A stretch of 26,082 bases of DNA from Rodentolepis nana (Eukaryota > Platyhelminthes > Cestoda > Cyclophyllidea > Hymenolepididae). The stretch is from the NCBI GenBank assembly GCA_900617975.1, contig UZAE01000334.1, forward strand, positions 1 through 26,082, written 5' to 3'. The notes beneath the pieces were generated by a model that saw nothing but the letters and a program-made list of their open reading frames with translations, ran no database searches and had not been told where the DNA came from. Both the position numbers and the translations under genes were made by a program. Below are positions 25,615 to 26,082 of the stretch, piece by piece. Numbering within the stretch: the first letter of the stretch is position 1; each line of letters begins with the position of its first letter.

Positions 25615-26082
25615 TGATGATAAGGTGAATGGTTGACTGGACTCCACTAAAATCATGAAAGTGAATAATTTATATCATATGGATCCATATCTGTTAGAAA
25701 AAACTATAACAAAATTATAATTGCTGCAAAAGGTTTCCTAAACACTGTGAAAAGAATGCGGAGCGAACTGGAGAATGGGAAAGGAGAGTAGGGGATTGCT
25801 GTGGTTTGAATAAGTGAACAGGATTGGGGGGGGGGCTATCTGACTGCACTCACACAACAAATTTCCTTTAAAATCTACTGTTGGAACAGCGTTGGAGTAC
25901 CCTAGTATTGCAATTCGGGCTTTGAAGCTATGGATACCTGAAATCTTTAGCCTTTACTTTGCAGTTGCACTCAATGATGGCCTTCATTACTACAACCTCA
26001 CACCTACTTTGCTGAAGCCAACTTTTCAGCGAAAAGACCTTCGAAGGTCGTCTGGCAATGGCGGCTATACTTCCCCTTGCCA
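25615..26082 (-). mobile_element. Dispersed repeat, copy B (runs to window edge)
   Basis: Reverse complement of the repeat at 3492-3922, with the same end (TGATGATAAGG here) and the same ten-base homopolymer (G, 25826-25835). It lies in an SOS intron in antisense orientation. Sequence from about 26060 to the edge has only weak likeness to copy A, so the element probably continues beyond the window. No coding motif for transposition is visible. Confidence 0.75.

Overview
The window is nuclear DNA from an animal. It is AT-rich (about one third GC by eye), and its genes are broken into many short exons separated by introns of 66 bp to about 2 kb with GT...AG borders. The two recognisable genes are metazoan signalling genes, both on the + strand. 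AT-richness, very small frame-neutral exons and a dispersed LTR are compatible with a parasitic flatworm, but no sequence here proves the taxon. No convincing gene lies on the - strand.

Region 1-4733 is mostly non-coding. It holds an isolated open segment (2347-2688) resembling the zinc-binding region near the C-terminus of DNA polymerase alpha, and one copy of a dispersed repeat (about 3492-3922). From about 4734 to 19777 there is a protein kinase N-like AGC kinase gene. Its last five exons (16935-19777) encode a full kinase domain and AGC tail. Upstream of it I reconstructed 17 further small exons encoding about 615 residues of low-complexity, probably disordered linker. Every splice junction in that stretch is phase 1, apart from one 17-nt microexon paired with a 94-nt exon, so nearly every exon could be skipped without changing frame. 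The HR1 and C2-like domains expected of PKN are not visible; they may lie upstream of the window or be absent. A solo LTR with a 4-bp target duplication sits in one intron (8171-8512).

After about 1.2 kb of apparent intergenic DNA, the 5' part of a Son-of-sevenless (SOS) gene runs from about 21025 to 25292 in five exons. It encodes the histone-fold region and the beginning of the Dbl-homology domain. The remainder (DH, PH, REM, CDC25) must lie beyond the right edge. The right end (25615-26082) is a second, inverted copy of the repeat seen at 3492-3922.

Both genes act downstream of receptors through small GTPases: SOS loads Ras (and Rac) with GTP, and PKN is a Rho/Rac effector kinase. They are ordinary neighbours with separate reading frames, and nothing here shows they are co-transcribed. 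The most unusual feature is the long array of symmetric phase-1 exons feeding the kinase.
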